Assembly: GCA_963082975.1 (NCBI GenBank)
Contig: OY720350.1
Coordinates: 47,136,734-47,200,733 of the forward strand
Source of the DNA: Labia minor
Lineage: Eukaryota > Arthropoda > Insecta > Dermaptera > Spongiphoridae
Direction of reading: 5' to 3'
Length of the DNA: 64,000 nucleotides
In this document: piece by piece, positions 1-10,819 of the stretch
Numbering within the stretch: the first letter of the stretch is position 1
Layout of the letters: each line of letters begins with the position of its first letter
The notes under the pieces: model-generated
Seen by the model: the letters and a program-made list of their open reading frames with translations, nothing else
The model's database searches: none
What the model was told of the DNA's origin: nothing
Position numbers and translations under genes: made by a program

Positions 1-568
1 ATTGGTATTAAAATTTAAACATATTTTGAAGAAATAAAAAAATTCTCAATTTAATATTTTCGAGTAATTTTTTTTATAACGTTAACAAAGATATTGATAT
101 AAACAAACCGGAATCCTCGTTAAAATTAAATTTTAATAAACAAATTCGCATCATATTGTGATATAGGCTTTGCCAAATTTTCAGAATATAATAAACGATA
201 GGGGCCTACTAAAAAATAAATTAAAATCTCCACATTATTAAGATACTAAGGCAATGTAAAGATTTTTTGTGTGTTAGATATAGAATTTAAAAATTTATTT
301 CTGGGGTTTTTTTTTGATTAGATATTGATATAGTCTATATTTAAAAATGGATATATAATATAACAACATTTTGGCGAAATTTCATTGTAATCCCTTCAGT
401 CAATTTTTATATCAAATTGAAGTCAAAACTTCTTAACTTAAACATTTCAACTCAATTTCCCAGTTAGACGTGAAAATCAATTTTGGATCCTACACTTTAT
501 GATACGTGAAGATATGCAAAAAATTTTAAATTCTGAGCAATGTGAAGACAAAAAGTCTTATATATATA
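1..568. other. AT-rich intergenic sequence, no gene seen
   Basis: Very AT-rich sequence with many stops in all frames. I see no exon-like open frame, no repeat ends and no RNA gene before the mariner-type element that begins at 569. Confidence 0.6.
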
Positions 569-1096
569 CAGGGTGCTTCAAAAAAATGTATACACACTTT
601 GAACTTCCATAGAAAATTTATTTACCGTTCTACAAAGTTAAATTTCAGGAAAATAGAAAGCTGAAAGTCCAATGTAAATGAAACATAAATAACAAATGTT
701 AATACTGTTCAAATTGGTGACCTGCAGCATCAATACAATTCTGAGTACGAGTCACCACTGATTCTGTACATCGTATCAAAACGTCCAATGAGATTTCTCT
801 ACACACTGCTTGAATCTCATTCCAAAGAATGTCTAGGTTACGTGGTTTACGTTTGTACACCTCATCTTTTACTGTGCCCCACAAGAAGAAATCCAGTGGT
901 GTAAGGTCTGGAGAGCGTGCTGGAAACTCGAAGAAATAATTACTGATTCTTGCCTCTCTTCAGAATGCGTAGCACGCTGCTAGCACTTACATCACTTTCA
1001 CGTGCCCCTTGCCTTGAAGATTTGTTAGGAGAGCGTTGAAACAGTTCCAAAACTACAATAGTTTAAAGTGTGTATACATTTTTTTGAAGCACCCTG
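569..1096 (-). mobile_element. Deleted Tc1/mariner-superfamily element with perfect 32-bp TIRs
   Basis: The ends at 569-600 and 1065-1096 are perfect 32-bp inverted repeats starting CAGGGTGCTTC, and both sides are flanked by TA, the target-site duplication of Tc1/mariner elements. The 528-bp body keeps only the C-terminal end of a transposase on the minus strand (about 930 to 699). It includes a DFFLWGTVKDEVYKRKPRN-like stretch of the type found near the last catalytic Asp of DDE/D transposases. The rest of the transposase is missing, so this is a non-autonomous deletion derivative. The perfect TIRs suggest fairly recent mobility. The exact mariner clade cannot be settled by eye. Confidence 0.85.
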
Positions 1097-2086
1097 TATA
1101 TATTCCAATTTTGAATTTTCTAGAATTTTAGAAATAATTACAAATAAGTAATTTAGAAATATTTCAGTTCTTATTCATTACAATTTTTTAACATTAACAG
1201 TACCATAATTTGTTATAAAATTTTATTATGTTTAATCAATGTGAACCAAATATGAAGTGCAGTCCAATCGTTTTCTCTATATAATTTTAAAGTTTTATTC
1301 TAATTATATATTTTACTTATTATATAATTGTGTAATTTTTTTGACAACAAACCTAGTAATTAGTGCAGCTCTGTGCCATTTTTGTTGGCATTTTTCTAAA
1401 ACAGGTCAGATAATGACTGAGATATGTTCGGAAATGCACCCTTCCAAATTGAGCAAAATAATGTTTATGAATGAACTATTGAATTTAAATTTATATAAAA
1501 TTTTTCGAAAAGATTTTTAGGTGGAATTGTTAGGGTCATAAAAAAGAACGAATTTGCCTATCTCTAAAATAAAAGATGCCAGCGCGTTTTATACTCAATG
1601 TGAAATTGAAGTTAAAACTTTTTAAGACTTTGTTACTTCGCCTGGAAAGGAAATTAATATTCAGAATAAATCTGAGAGGAGAATTTAGTTATTAATATAA
1701 TTTAATAATATTCCATAAAATTTTATAAAAAAAATATGTTTATTTAATATAAAAGTGAAAATCTATATTTAATTACATTATTAAAAAAAAACTTGTGCAA
1801 ATTTTGAAACATTTATACAAAGAAATCAATATTAAGTGTGATATACATTTAAAAAATATGAATATTTATAGAAAATTTTTTATTGGGTGAATTATTAATT
1901 TTATAAATTAGAATATTAATGGTTAAAATAAATTTAATTGATTATTATATATAACTAATAGTTAAAAATAAAAGTTGTCTATGTAATGATAAGTAACATT
2001 CATTGACAATAATTTAAAATGTTTAATATATCTTGAAATTTTTTATTAAAAATATATATGTTAATCTTTCCCAATCAGTTTTTATC
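1097..2086. other. AT-rich spacer, no gene seen
   Basis: AT-rich sequence between the mariner-type element and the 3' end of ZCCHC10. The one open frame of about 87 codons (1257-1520) is Phe/Tyr/Leu/Asn-rich translated AT sequence without a recognisable domain. The stretch next to 2086 probably holds the ZCCHC10 3' UTR. Confidence 0.5.
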
Positions 2087-3403
<1,317 letters not shown>

Positions 3404-3889
3404 AATAAGAAAAATTGATGAAGTATTGAAGATAAATAGGAAAAAAACAATCCTGCAAGAAAATTAAAAACAGAAAATAGTTATTAACGTAATGTCAAAA
3501 AAATTGGATTAGAATAAATATTAAATTAAAAATATAATAGATAAGAATATAATGTCTATTAAAAAACGGTTAATTAAAAAAAGATAAAGAAGGAATTAAA
3601 TTTCAATTTAAAATAAAATTTACTTTTAAGAGTCATTTTTGAGATCATTTTTTTAAAGTTTTGAAAAAATTTTTAAAAAAAGTTAAATGTAAATAATTGA
3701 AAAATATATTTTAGATATGTACCTTAAAAATAAATCTTCAAAAATCTATTTAAAAGCAAAAGGACGTCATAATACAAAAAGAAACATGTTTTATTTTGGA
3801 AATAGAAAGCTTGCCTTATTTTGTATAATGATTCCCGCCAAGTAAAATTCTATTTTCATAAATGAATATAGAAATAATAAATAAATGGT

Positions 3890-4030
3890 AATTATTTACA
3901 TCCGTGGTTCCGAGATAGAAATAATTGTCCCTAAGAGGGCGTAACCAACAACCACGCTTGGCTGGCTTGGCTTTAGGTCAAGAGATGGCGGGGCCTTCAC
4001 CAATGTGTTTGCTTTGCTCAAGTGGATAGC
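3890..4030 (-). promoter_or_regulatory. Probable ZCCHC10 promoter region
   Basis: A locally GC-richer stretch, including AGAGGGCGTAACC and GATGGCGGGGCC, lies about 500 bases upstream of the ZCCHC10 start codon in otherwise very AT-rich DNA. It sits immediately before the repeat block at 4.04 kb. Core promoter placement is inferred from composition and position only. Confidence 0.35.
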
Positions 4031-4743
4031 TCAGGATAGCTCAAAAAATCAACTATCAAATAGATTCAACCTTTTATTTTCTTAGATTAGATTATAATTA
4101 AATATTATTTATATTATTTAATAATTATTATTTTTCTATTTATTAAGGATGTCTTTTAAAAAATTGTAATTAACCCTATCATATGTCAAATATTATAGCT
4201 AAGTTTTTTGAATTTTTTAAAATTAAAATAAATATTAATTGAATAAAAAACCTTTGTACTAATAATAATATCCTAAAGGATTTTTAGAAATATAATGGGG
4301 AGATGAGATAGAGAATAAGAAAGATTTTTAAATCATATTGTCCAAGTGATCTCAAATGATATCACTTAATTTCTCAGTAATTATAATTTAGAAAAAAATT
4401 TTCCTGAATAGGGAGAGGATAAAGATATACTGGGTTGTATATAATCTCTTTAATTAAATAAATAAATAAATAATAAATATCGTTGAAATATATTAATTTA
4501 TTTTCATTTAATTGCTATTTTTTTTTAAATTTCCTCATTTAATTATACAATAAAGGACCCATTAATACGTAAATAATTAAATTTAATGTTAATTATTTAT
4601 AAAGAAACCCCAAAATAATGCTGAATGTTAATTACAATTTTTTAAAAGACATCCTTAACCCATTAAGTACCAACTTATTTTTTAGGATATTATTATTAGT
4701 ATAAGGTTATAAAATTTAGAGATACAGAACAAAGGTTTTTTAT

Positions 4744-5060
4744 TTAATTAATATTTATTTTAATTTTAAAAAATTCAAAAATTAGCGGCGCGCCCAGCGC
4801 CTCTAGCCGTCGAGTCGCGTACTGGTGCGTACTGGACACCGGACTGCGAAATGCCTCTCCTCTTTTCCTATCTCTGTTTTTTTCCAGCTCAGGTAGTCTC
4901 TTGTGTGATCCGCCTGGTAAAAATCTTTCCCATCTTTCCGCTCCGCTCCCTGTATACATCTTTCTGACCACCCCCATTCTGATAACCTGATCTCTCTGAA
5001 CTGACCTTGCCTGCCTTTTCTTTACGTTTTCCGATCTATTGACCAACCCGACGCTCCGAT
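4744..5060 (-). other. GC-rich insert with an unassigned 100-codon open frame
   Basis: Within the foldback, about 4780-5060 is much richer in GC than its surroundings. On the minus strand it holds an Arg/Glu/Lys-rich open frame (5046-4744) whose last ten codons run into repeat sequence. I recognise no domain. It could be a fragment of a retroelement or captured host exon, or chance reading through purine-rich DNA. I do not call it a gene. Confidence 0.25.
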
Positions 5061-5097
5061 ATTCAGCCCATTAAAAAAAGTTAAATGTAAATATAAA

Positions 5098-5190
5098 CTG
5101 GGTCGATTATTAAAATTTATTTAATTAAATTTTACCAGAATGTTCTTATATACTCTTATTTGAACATAGGCTATTTATTTTATCCATATT
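5098..5190 (+). repeat. Dispersed repeat, copy 1 (second copy at 8618-8710)
   Basis: About 93 bases, from ACTGGGTCGATTATTAAAAT through GAACATAGGCTATTTATTTT, are nearly identical to 8618-8710 in the same orientation. The family is unnamed here. It marks the two sides of the repeat-rich block between ZCCHC10 and Paf1. Confidence 0.75.
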
Positions 5191-5250
5191 ACCTTTTCCC
5201 GTCTCATCCCTGCCCTTTTCGTTTCATTCCAACCATTATTCTCACTCCAT

Positions 5251-5412
5251 CTCCCGAATTGCAATATTCCTTCGTGTTCCGTTTTCCGAGAAGGAATATT
5301 CAATATCACTATCAATCGCACATCTCTCCGTCTCCCGAATTGCAATATTCCTTCGTATTCCGTTGTCCGAGAAGGAATATTCAATATCACTATCATTAGT
5401 TCATTTCTTTCC
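5251..5412. repeat. Two tandem 81-bp units, each a hairpin
   Basis: The motif CTCCCGAATTGCAATATTCC recurs at 5251 and 5332. In each unit AATATTCCTTC is followed by its inverted partner GAAGGAATATT, so each unit can fold into a stem. It sits inside the foldback element. Confidence 0.7.
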
Positions 5413-5809
5413 CTGTTAAATTTCATAACCGTTTGCTGAATATATCTATCATTTGTATTTCTTTCTGTACGTTGCCGCACTTTGCTCATAATTATATTAT
5501 CTCTTTTATATAAAATATACTGTCTTTTCTTTTCCCGTGTTATATCCTAACATTATTCCGAAGTCCCACCCCCATGAAACTATATTATTCTTTATATAAT
5601 ATAGATTTACAACACAAAAAAACTTAGCTATAATATTTGACATATGATAGGGTTAATTACAATTTTTTAAAAGACATCCTTAATAAATATAAAATTATTA
5701 TTATTATTATTATTATTAAATAATATAAATAATATTTAATTATAATCTAATCTAAGAAAATAAGTTTGAATCCATTTTATAGTTGATCTTTTTATATATA
5801 ATTAATCTC

Positions 5810-6510
5810 AAATTAAACATCAATATAGCCAAAACAAAATTTATGGTCTTTAGCCGCCAGCCACATGGAAACGCCTCCCTCCACCTCGATAACAAACAAG
5901 TTGAACGAGTAAGATCTTTTAAATATCTTGGTTGTATCATAAATGACCAGCTAGACCCGGATATCGAAATTAAGTCCAGAATTGAGGCTGCGCGGTCCAC
6001 CTTCAATAAAATGAGATCCTTCTTCTGTGATGACAACCTAAATCTTAAATTACGACAGAGAATGGCCAAATGCTATGTTTGGTCCATTCTCTTATATGGT
6101 GTGGAAGCATGGACACTCAAGGTCAGTACGATGAATCGCCTGGAGGCTTTTGAGATGTGGATCCTCAGGCGAATGCTGCGAATTCCCTGGGTCGAGAGAG
6201 TTACCAACAAGGATGTCTTGAGGAGAGCAAACACACAGCGAGAACTCCTCAACACTGTCAAATGCCGGAAAATCTCTTACCTCGGCCACATCTTGAGAGG
6301 TAATAAATATCAACTCCTTCAATTAATCCTCAAAGGGAAAATTGAGGGTCGACGTGGACCCGGGAGAAGACGCCAATCCTGGTTAGGGAATATCAGGGAA
6401 TGGACCGGCATAAGGAGCGTGGGAGAGCTGTTCCGCACGGCGGAAAATAGAGACGTTTTCGCCAGAGTGATCGCCGACGTCAGGGAGACCGGACAAGGCA
6501 CTTGAAGAAG
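5810..6510 (+). mobile_element. 5'-truncated LINE: reverse transcriptase C-terminal fragment
   Basis: An open frame of about 230 codons encodes the end of a non-LTR retrotransposon ORF2: the thumb region (VRSFKYLGCIINDQ), then LLYGVEAWTL, EMWILRRMLRI, YLGHILRG and GRRGPGRRRQSWL, which are conserved in many CR1/RTE/L2-like proteins. The catalytic YXDD part is absent, so it is 5'-truncated and dead. The 3' end is a short GAAGAAGAAGA run instead of a long poly(A). The flanks match a repeat that is uninterrupted at about 42490-42700 (inverted), so this copy landed inside that repeat. Confidence 0.8.
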
Positions 6511-6960
6511 AAGAAGATTAAAAATAAATAAAAAAACGTATTTCATATGTATATTTATTTTTATAAATGTTTAGGGAAATTTTGCAATTAATATATATTT
6601 AAATTCAAATTGTATTTAATGGGCAAGGTGAAGATCTCGCCCTCTTTTGATCTTAAGTCATACTATAACTGCCAAAACATGGCCCCCCCAAACCCAATTT
6701 ATATGCAAATTATATTAATTTTTCTCCCGTAAACACGAAATGAGCACCAAGTATTTCATATCAAAAATCAATCAGGATAATCTAAGTTACGCACTGGTAT
6801 TTTTTTTTCCAATCCGTTGAGGGATTAGTCACATTGTACCAGTACCAAATATAAATATATAAATTAATAAAATTAGTTTAATTTTTAAATAAATATAATA
6901 GAATTAAATTGATTAAATAAGTTAAATTAATCAAAAACTATAAAATTAAAATAAATTCTA
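6511..6960. other. Repeat flank and AT-rich spacer
   Basis: About 6511-6680 continues the host repeat into which the LINE landed; the same sequence lies inverted at about 42490-42650. The remainder to 6960 is AT-rich and I see no gene in it. Confidence 0.55.
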
Positions 6961-6964
6961 CCGC

Positions 6965-8199
6965 TTTTTACCGACCGACGATAGTAAGGGAGGTATTGTT
7001 TTCACACCAAATTTCACATGTGGAGATTTTTACATATCTCCACGAATCATGCATTTTCTCAACAGAAATAAGTTGACCTGTGGCCAGGTCCGAAGCGACC
7101 GACGGTTTGAAGTAAATTAATTTCCAGCTACAGAAACAGATTCAAATAATTTTAATATATCTATTAATGTATTAAAAAACAGATATGGATACATAAATAA
7201 TAAATATAAACATTTTTAATTTTATTTTATTTATAATATATATGTAAGACCAGGCTGTGACGTCATGAATGGCTGGATGACGTCATATAATTTTAAATCA
7301 AGAAAAAACTAATAAATATGATTTTCCCGAGGATAAAACCAATGCAAAGTGCATGATTCGTGGTGATATATAAAAAAATCTCCTCATGTTAAATTGGGTG
7401 TGAAAATAACCCTTCCCTTCCTATTGTCGATCGCTAATACTACCACTTCCGGCTTCCGGATTTGCATCAAAAGTTGATCAATTCATCCCACTGATGCATT
7501 AAGTAAATATACCAAATTTCATCAAAATCCGTTGAGCCGTTCAGACTGTACACATCTATACGGACGGACGGACGGACAGACATCATGCTAAAAATACTTT
7601 TTTCTGTTAAGAAAATGCATGATTCGTGGAGATATGTAAAAATCTCCACATGTGAAATTTGGTGTGAAAAAGTATTTTTAGTATGATGTCCGTCCGTATA
7701 GATGTGTACAGTCTGAACGGCTCAACCGATTTTGATGAAATTTGGTATATTTACTTAATGCATCAGTGGGATGAATTGATCAACTTTTGGTGCACATCCG
7801 GCAACCGGAAGTGGTAGTATATGCGATCGACGATAGGAAGGGAAGGGTTATTTTCACACCAAATTTCACATGAGGAGATTTTTTACATATCACCACGAAT
7901 CATGCACTTTGTATTGGTTTTATCCTCGGAAAAATCATCTTAATTAGTATTTTCTTAATTTAAAATTATATGACGTCATCCAGACATTCATGACGTCACA
8001 GCCAGCTCCTACTTATATATTATAAATAAAATAAAATTAAAAATATTTATGTTATATGTTTATATTTATGATTTATGTATCCATATCTGTTTTTTATTAC
8101 ATTAATAGATATATTAAAATTATTTGAAATTGTTTCTGTAGCTGAAAATTAATTTACTTCAAACCGTCGGTCGGTTCGGACCTGGCCACAGGTCAACTT
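6965..8199. repeat. Repeat family A: copy inserted within another copy (1.1-kb palindrome)
   Basis: Family A runs from TTACCGACCGACGATAG to GGCCACAGGTCAAC. A plus-oriented copy is split into about 6965-7070 and 7668-8199. A minus-oriented copy (about 7072-7667) lies between the two pieces. As a result 7072-7602 and 7668-8199 are near-perfect inverted repeats around a 65-base spacer. Intact single copies are at 49302-49918 and 53464-54069. Each copy carries two TGACGTCA-like sites and CGGACGGACGGACGG. Short open frames inside (such as 7649-7467) are translated repeat, not genes. The class is unresolved: no transposase is visible, and only a short inverted motif (ACCGACCGACG) lies near both ends. 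Confidence 0.8.
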
Positions 8200-8617
8200 A
8201 TTTTGTTAAAATTCAAAGCTTAGTAAAGTAAATTTAATTTGATTATTCTTTCTTATTTTTATATCGTGTTTTTTTATGTTTTAAAATATATATTATTTAT
8301 TAGGAATGTATTAACTTATTTATTTATTGAATTGTATCGTCTAGTCCAGGGCTCCTACGGCCCGCGATAATAATTTTTGTGACCTGCTAGATTCATCAAC
8401 CTTTTACAAATTATATTTATTTCATAAAGGTCAAAATAGCGAAAACTAATTTATTAAATAATACATGTTTTTATCTATCTATCTAACTATATATATAAGG
8501 ATTTTATCTGCACATTGCTCAGAATTTTAAAATTTTTGCATATCTTCAATGATCTCGAGAATACAAATATGATTTTTTCATGCCTAATTGTCCGAAAAAT
8601 TTTAGACTCAAAATTGA
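8200..8617. other. AT-rich spacer with a hAT-like end fragment
   Basis: Mostly AT-rich. Around 8352-8372, CAGGGCTCCTACGGCCCGCG resembles the left end of hAT MITEs, but I find no matching right end or target duplication, so it is at most a relic. Confidence 0.35.
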
Positions 8618-8710
8618 CTGGGTCGATTATTAAAATTTATTTAATTAAATTTTACCAGAATGATCTGATATACTCTTATTTGAACATAGGCTATTTATTT
8701 TATCCATATC
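8618..8710 (+). repeat. Dispersed repeat, copy 2 (first copy at 5098-5190)
   Basis: Nearly identical to 5098-5190 in the same orientation, from ACTGGGTCGATTATTAAAAT to TTTATTTTATCCATAT. It ends next to the LINE remnant on the other strand. Confidence 0.75.
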
Positions 8711-9250
8711 AATTAAGTTCAATCAGTTGGTGAGTCTTTTTACAGCTTTTTTTCTCCCTTAGCTGAGACCTGTATTGAGCACGTCTTCCGCAATTAGTTA
8801 GGCCTCTTTCCTCCATTTTTTTCTCCTCGTCTTCGATCAATCGCCTTCGGGCCCTTCCTCTTTTTCTTCTTTCTGGAAGAAACGACATTTCACTTAAAAT
8901 ATCCACATTTTTCACACTGCGTCATCTCCAGAAACCCATTTCCACTGCCGACAGACTACTTTCCTCTCTCCCACTTACTTAAATCTCGGAGCCATATATA
9001 AGGCCTCCTTCCACCATTGATCTATATATTCTTTTATTTTGTTTTGAAATCATGTTATTAAATCATTGAGTACAGGGCTGATTGTTTTTCCCCTGCATAC
9101 TTTCGCTCGGATATCTACTCTGCTATCTATCCAGATAATTATAGTCATTCACCTCTTTTATCACCCTTTCATCAATCAGCAAATCCCTTACTTCCCCTCC
9201 CAAAACCATATATTGAATATTTTTTGTAATGATTTCATCTTCCGCTAGTA
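8709..9250 (-). pseudogene. Decayed LINE reverse transcriptase C-terminal region
   Basis: Read on the minus strand, from about 9250 downwards, broken frames give VIKEVNDYNYLG, then GGLIYGSE, and finally RRKRGRARRRLIED followed by a basic tail (8915-8709). This order (YLG, YGSE, Arg-rich GRxRxRW-like motif) is the usual C-terminal layout of RTE/CR1-type LINE proteins. In-frame stops and frame changes show it is dead. It is a different family from the LINE fragment at 5.8-6.5 kb. Confidence 0.6.
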
Positions 9251-9259
9251 CAACCTAGC

Positions 9260-9300
9260 AGTGATTCTCAACCAGTGTGCCGCGATTATGACATCCGAGT
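9260..9300 (+). mobile_element. hAT-like terminal sequence, solo end
   Basis: CAGTGATTCTCAACCAGTGT closely resembles the terminal inverted repeats of hAT elements (CAGTGGTTCTCAACC type). No inverted partner is found nearby, so this is probably one end of a decayed MITE. Confidence 0.4.
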
Positions 9301-9818
9301 TTTTTTTCTAAATTTTTTCAATTTGGTTCTAAAAAAAATAAAAGGTAAACCTTTTTTGGGACCACTTTTTTTCAATATAGTAAACTTGTTTAAATTTTAA
9401 CACAATCATATGCATAAAGAATAGAAAATTTTGAAAATCAACTTGGTATTAAATTCAGAAAAAAAAATACTGATATATAGAATATATAGACTATTCGAAT
9501 ATAATTGAAACTCTTTCTCTCCTTCTATTTTAAATTTTAAAAAACAGTGTTAAGAAATTAAAATGCCTTATACAACATGGATGGGTAAATGAATTGGGCT
9601 CCCTACCTCCCTGAGAAATTCCCACTATATATATAAAAATGTTTATAATATTTTAATTTATTAAATCAAACTATTATTTTTTATTTCTAACTGAAAATAG
9701 TGTCGATTAGAAATAAACGATATTACTTGGATTAATTTTTAAGATAATTAAAAATTTAATTTTATCAAATAAATATCTAATTATTAAAGTATATAAAAAT
9801 AAATTGTATAAATTGGTT
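9301..9818. other. AT-rich spacer, no gene seen
   Basis: AT-rich sequence, possibly including the body of the decayed hAT MITE whose left end is at 9260. No coding potential is recognised. Confidence 0.45.
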
Positions 9819-9935
9819 AAAGGGTCGAGCGATAGTTGTCCCAGGTATCAATATATACACACAAACTCAATAATAATGAATTATTTTTTTTAACTTATGT
9901 ACCGAGCCGAGGCTCGGGGTCCCGGTACTTTTACA
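9819..9935 (+). repeat. Hairpin-ended dispersed repeat, copy 1
   Basis: The segment contains CCGAGCCGAGGCTCGG, a near-palindrome nested inside an outer GTACCG...CGGTAC stem, followed by GGTCCC. An inverted copy is at 41871-41985. Shared flanks include the AATAATGAATTATTTTTTTT side and a GGGTCGAGCGATAG end that is slightly diverged in the other copy. A strong GC hairpin is conspicuous in this AT-rich DNA. It may be the terminal hairpin of a rolling-circle-type element, but that is inference. Confidence 0.7.
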
Positions 9936-10819
9936 AAATACCCTAAGGAAAAGGAGCGGGAAACGATGCACCCATATATTCATATATATTGTAGTGGTTT
10001 ATATATATATATTAGGGTTATATGGGAAAGAAATTATTTGAGGTGGATGAAAGGGTTATCTTGGTAGATTGATTTTTTAGGTAATGGTTCCACTCTGGAC
10101 TGATGATATGGAACCCAACGTCAATCATTCTACGAGAGTGGGAATTGAGAATAACAAATAATTAATTACAAAATTTACTTTTTTATTAATTTGGAAATGT
10201 TTAAATGAGAACATAACATAATTTGTAAATAGCATTTTATAATTTTAATTAATTTTTAAATAAATATATATATTACATAGAACATTATTTGTTTCTTTTA
10301 GATATGTAAATTACATAAAAGATTGTAGAATTTACAGTTGAGTGAAAAATTATTTATTTGGATACAAAACCAACATTTCTGAAAAAAGCATAATTTATTG
10401 CTTAAATGTTAGTTTTATCTCTAAACTGATAATTTTTCATTTAAATGAAAATTCTATAATTATTTAATTCCCAATATTCCTTCTAAATTAAAAAAAAACA
10501 AAAACTTCACACACACACACACGTGCACACAAAGATCCCGCTTTCTTTTAAATTAGTTAGATAATATTTCCCTGATGGCGCTATGTGCTAAAAACTTAGT
10601 TTCAAAAATTAACATTGGGTGTCCTAGTGGTCCTAGTCTTGCCTAGTCTGATTACGGTTTACCGATTGTTTATGACCATGACAGATGTGACGGATTCTCT
10701 GTGGTCTGTGTTGTGAATATTTTTTAATAGGCATCCATTTATTTTTTTCATATATACAATTTATAAATAATTTTATAGATAATCTGCTAAAATAAAAATC
10801 ATAAATATTATCTTAAATA
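9936..10819 (+). promoter_or_regulatory. Paf1 upstream region with probable promoter
   Basis: AT-rich spacer up to about 10500, then a short CA microsatellite (10509-10525) and a GC-richer stretch (10560-10720) containing GATGGCGCTATGTGC. The latter lies 100-260 bases before the Paf1 start codon. The promoter is placed by position and composition only. Confidence 0.35.

Larger units (their letters stand above)
4041..5800. repeat. Foldback repeat with about 170-bp inverted arms
   Basis: About 4041-4212 and 5615-5795 are inverted copies. Both arms contain TTAAGGATGTCTTTTAAAAA, then AATTAACCCTATCATATGTC and TTATAGCTAAG. A second, inner inverted pair lies at about 4205-4275 and 4683-4783. A third copy of the arm is at 42680-42860. 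The interior holds a GC-richer block (4780-5060) and a tandem pair of 81-bp hairpins (5251-5412). This looks like a MITE-type or foldback DNA element with later insertions. I did not identify a transposase or exact ends. Confidence 0.7.

Noticed and set aside
1257-1520. 87-codon plus-strand open frame
   Set aside because: Composition is that of translated AT-rich DNA, with no domain and no splice or promoter support.
5160-5489. Open frames on both strands over the 81-bp repeats
   Set aside because: Their internal repetition follows the tandem hairpin DNA; no coding signature.
7467-7649. 60-codon minus-strand open frame, with a close relative at 49659-49868
   Set aside because: Both lie within repeat family A and have no recognisable domain; the similarity comes from the repeat.
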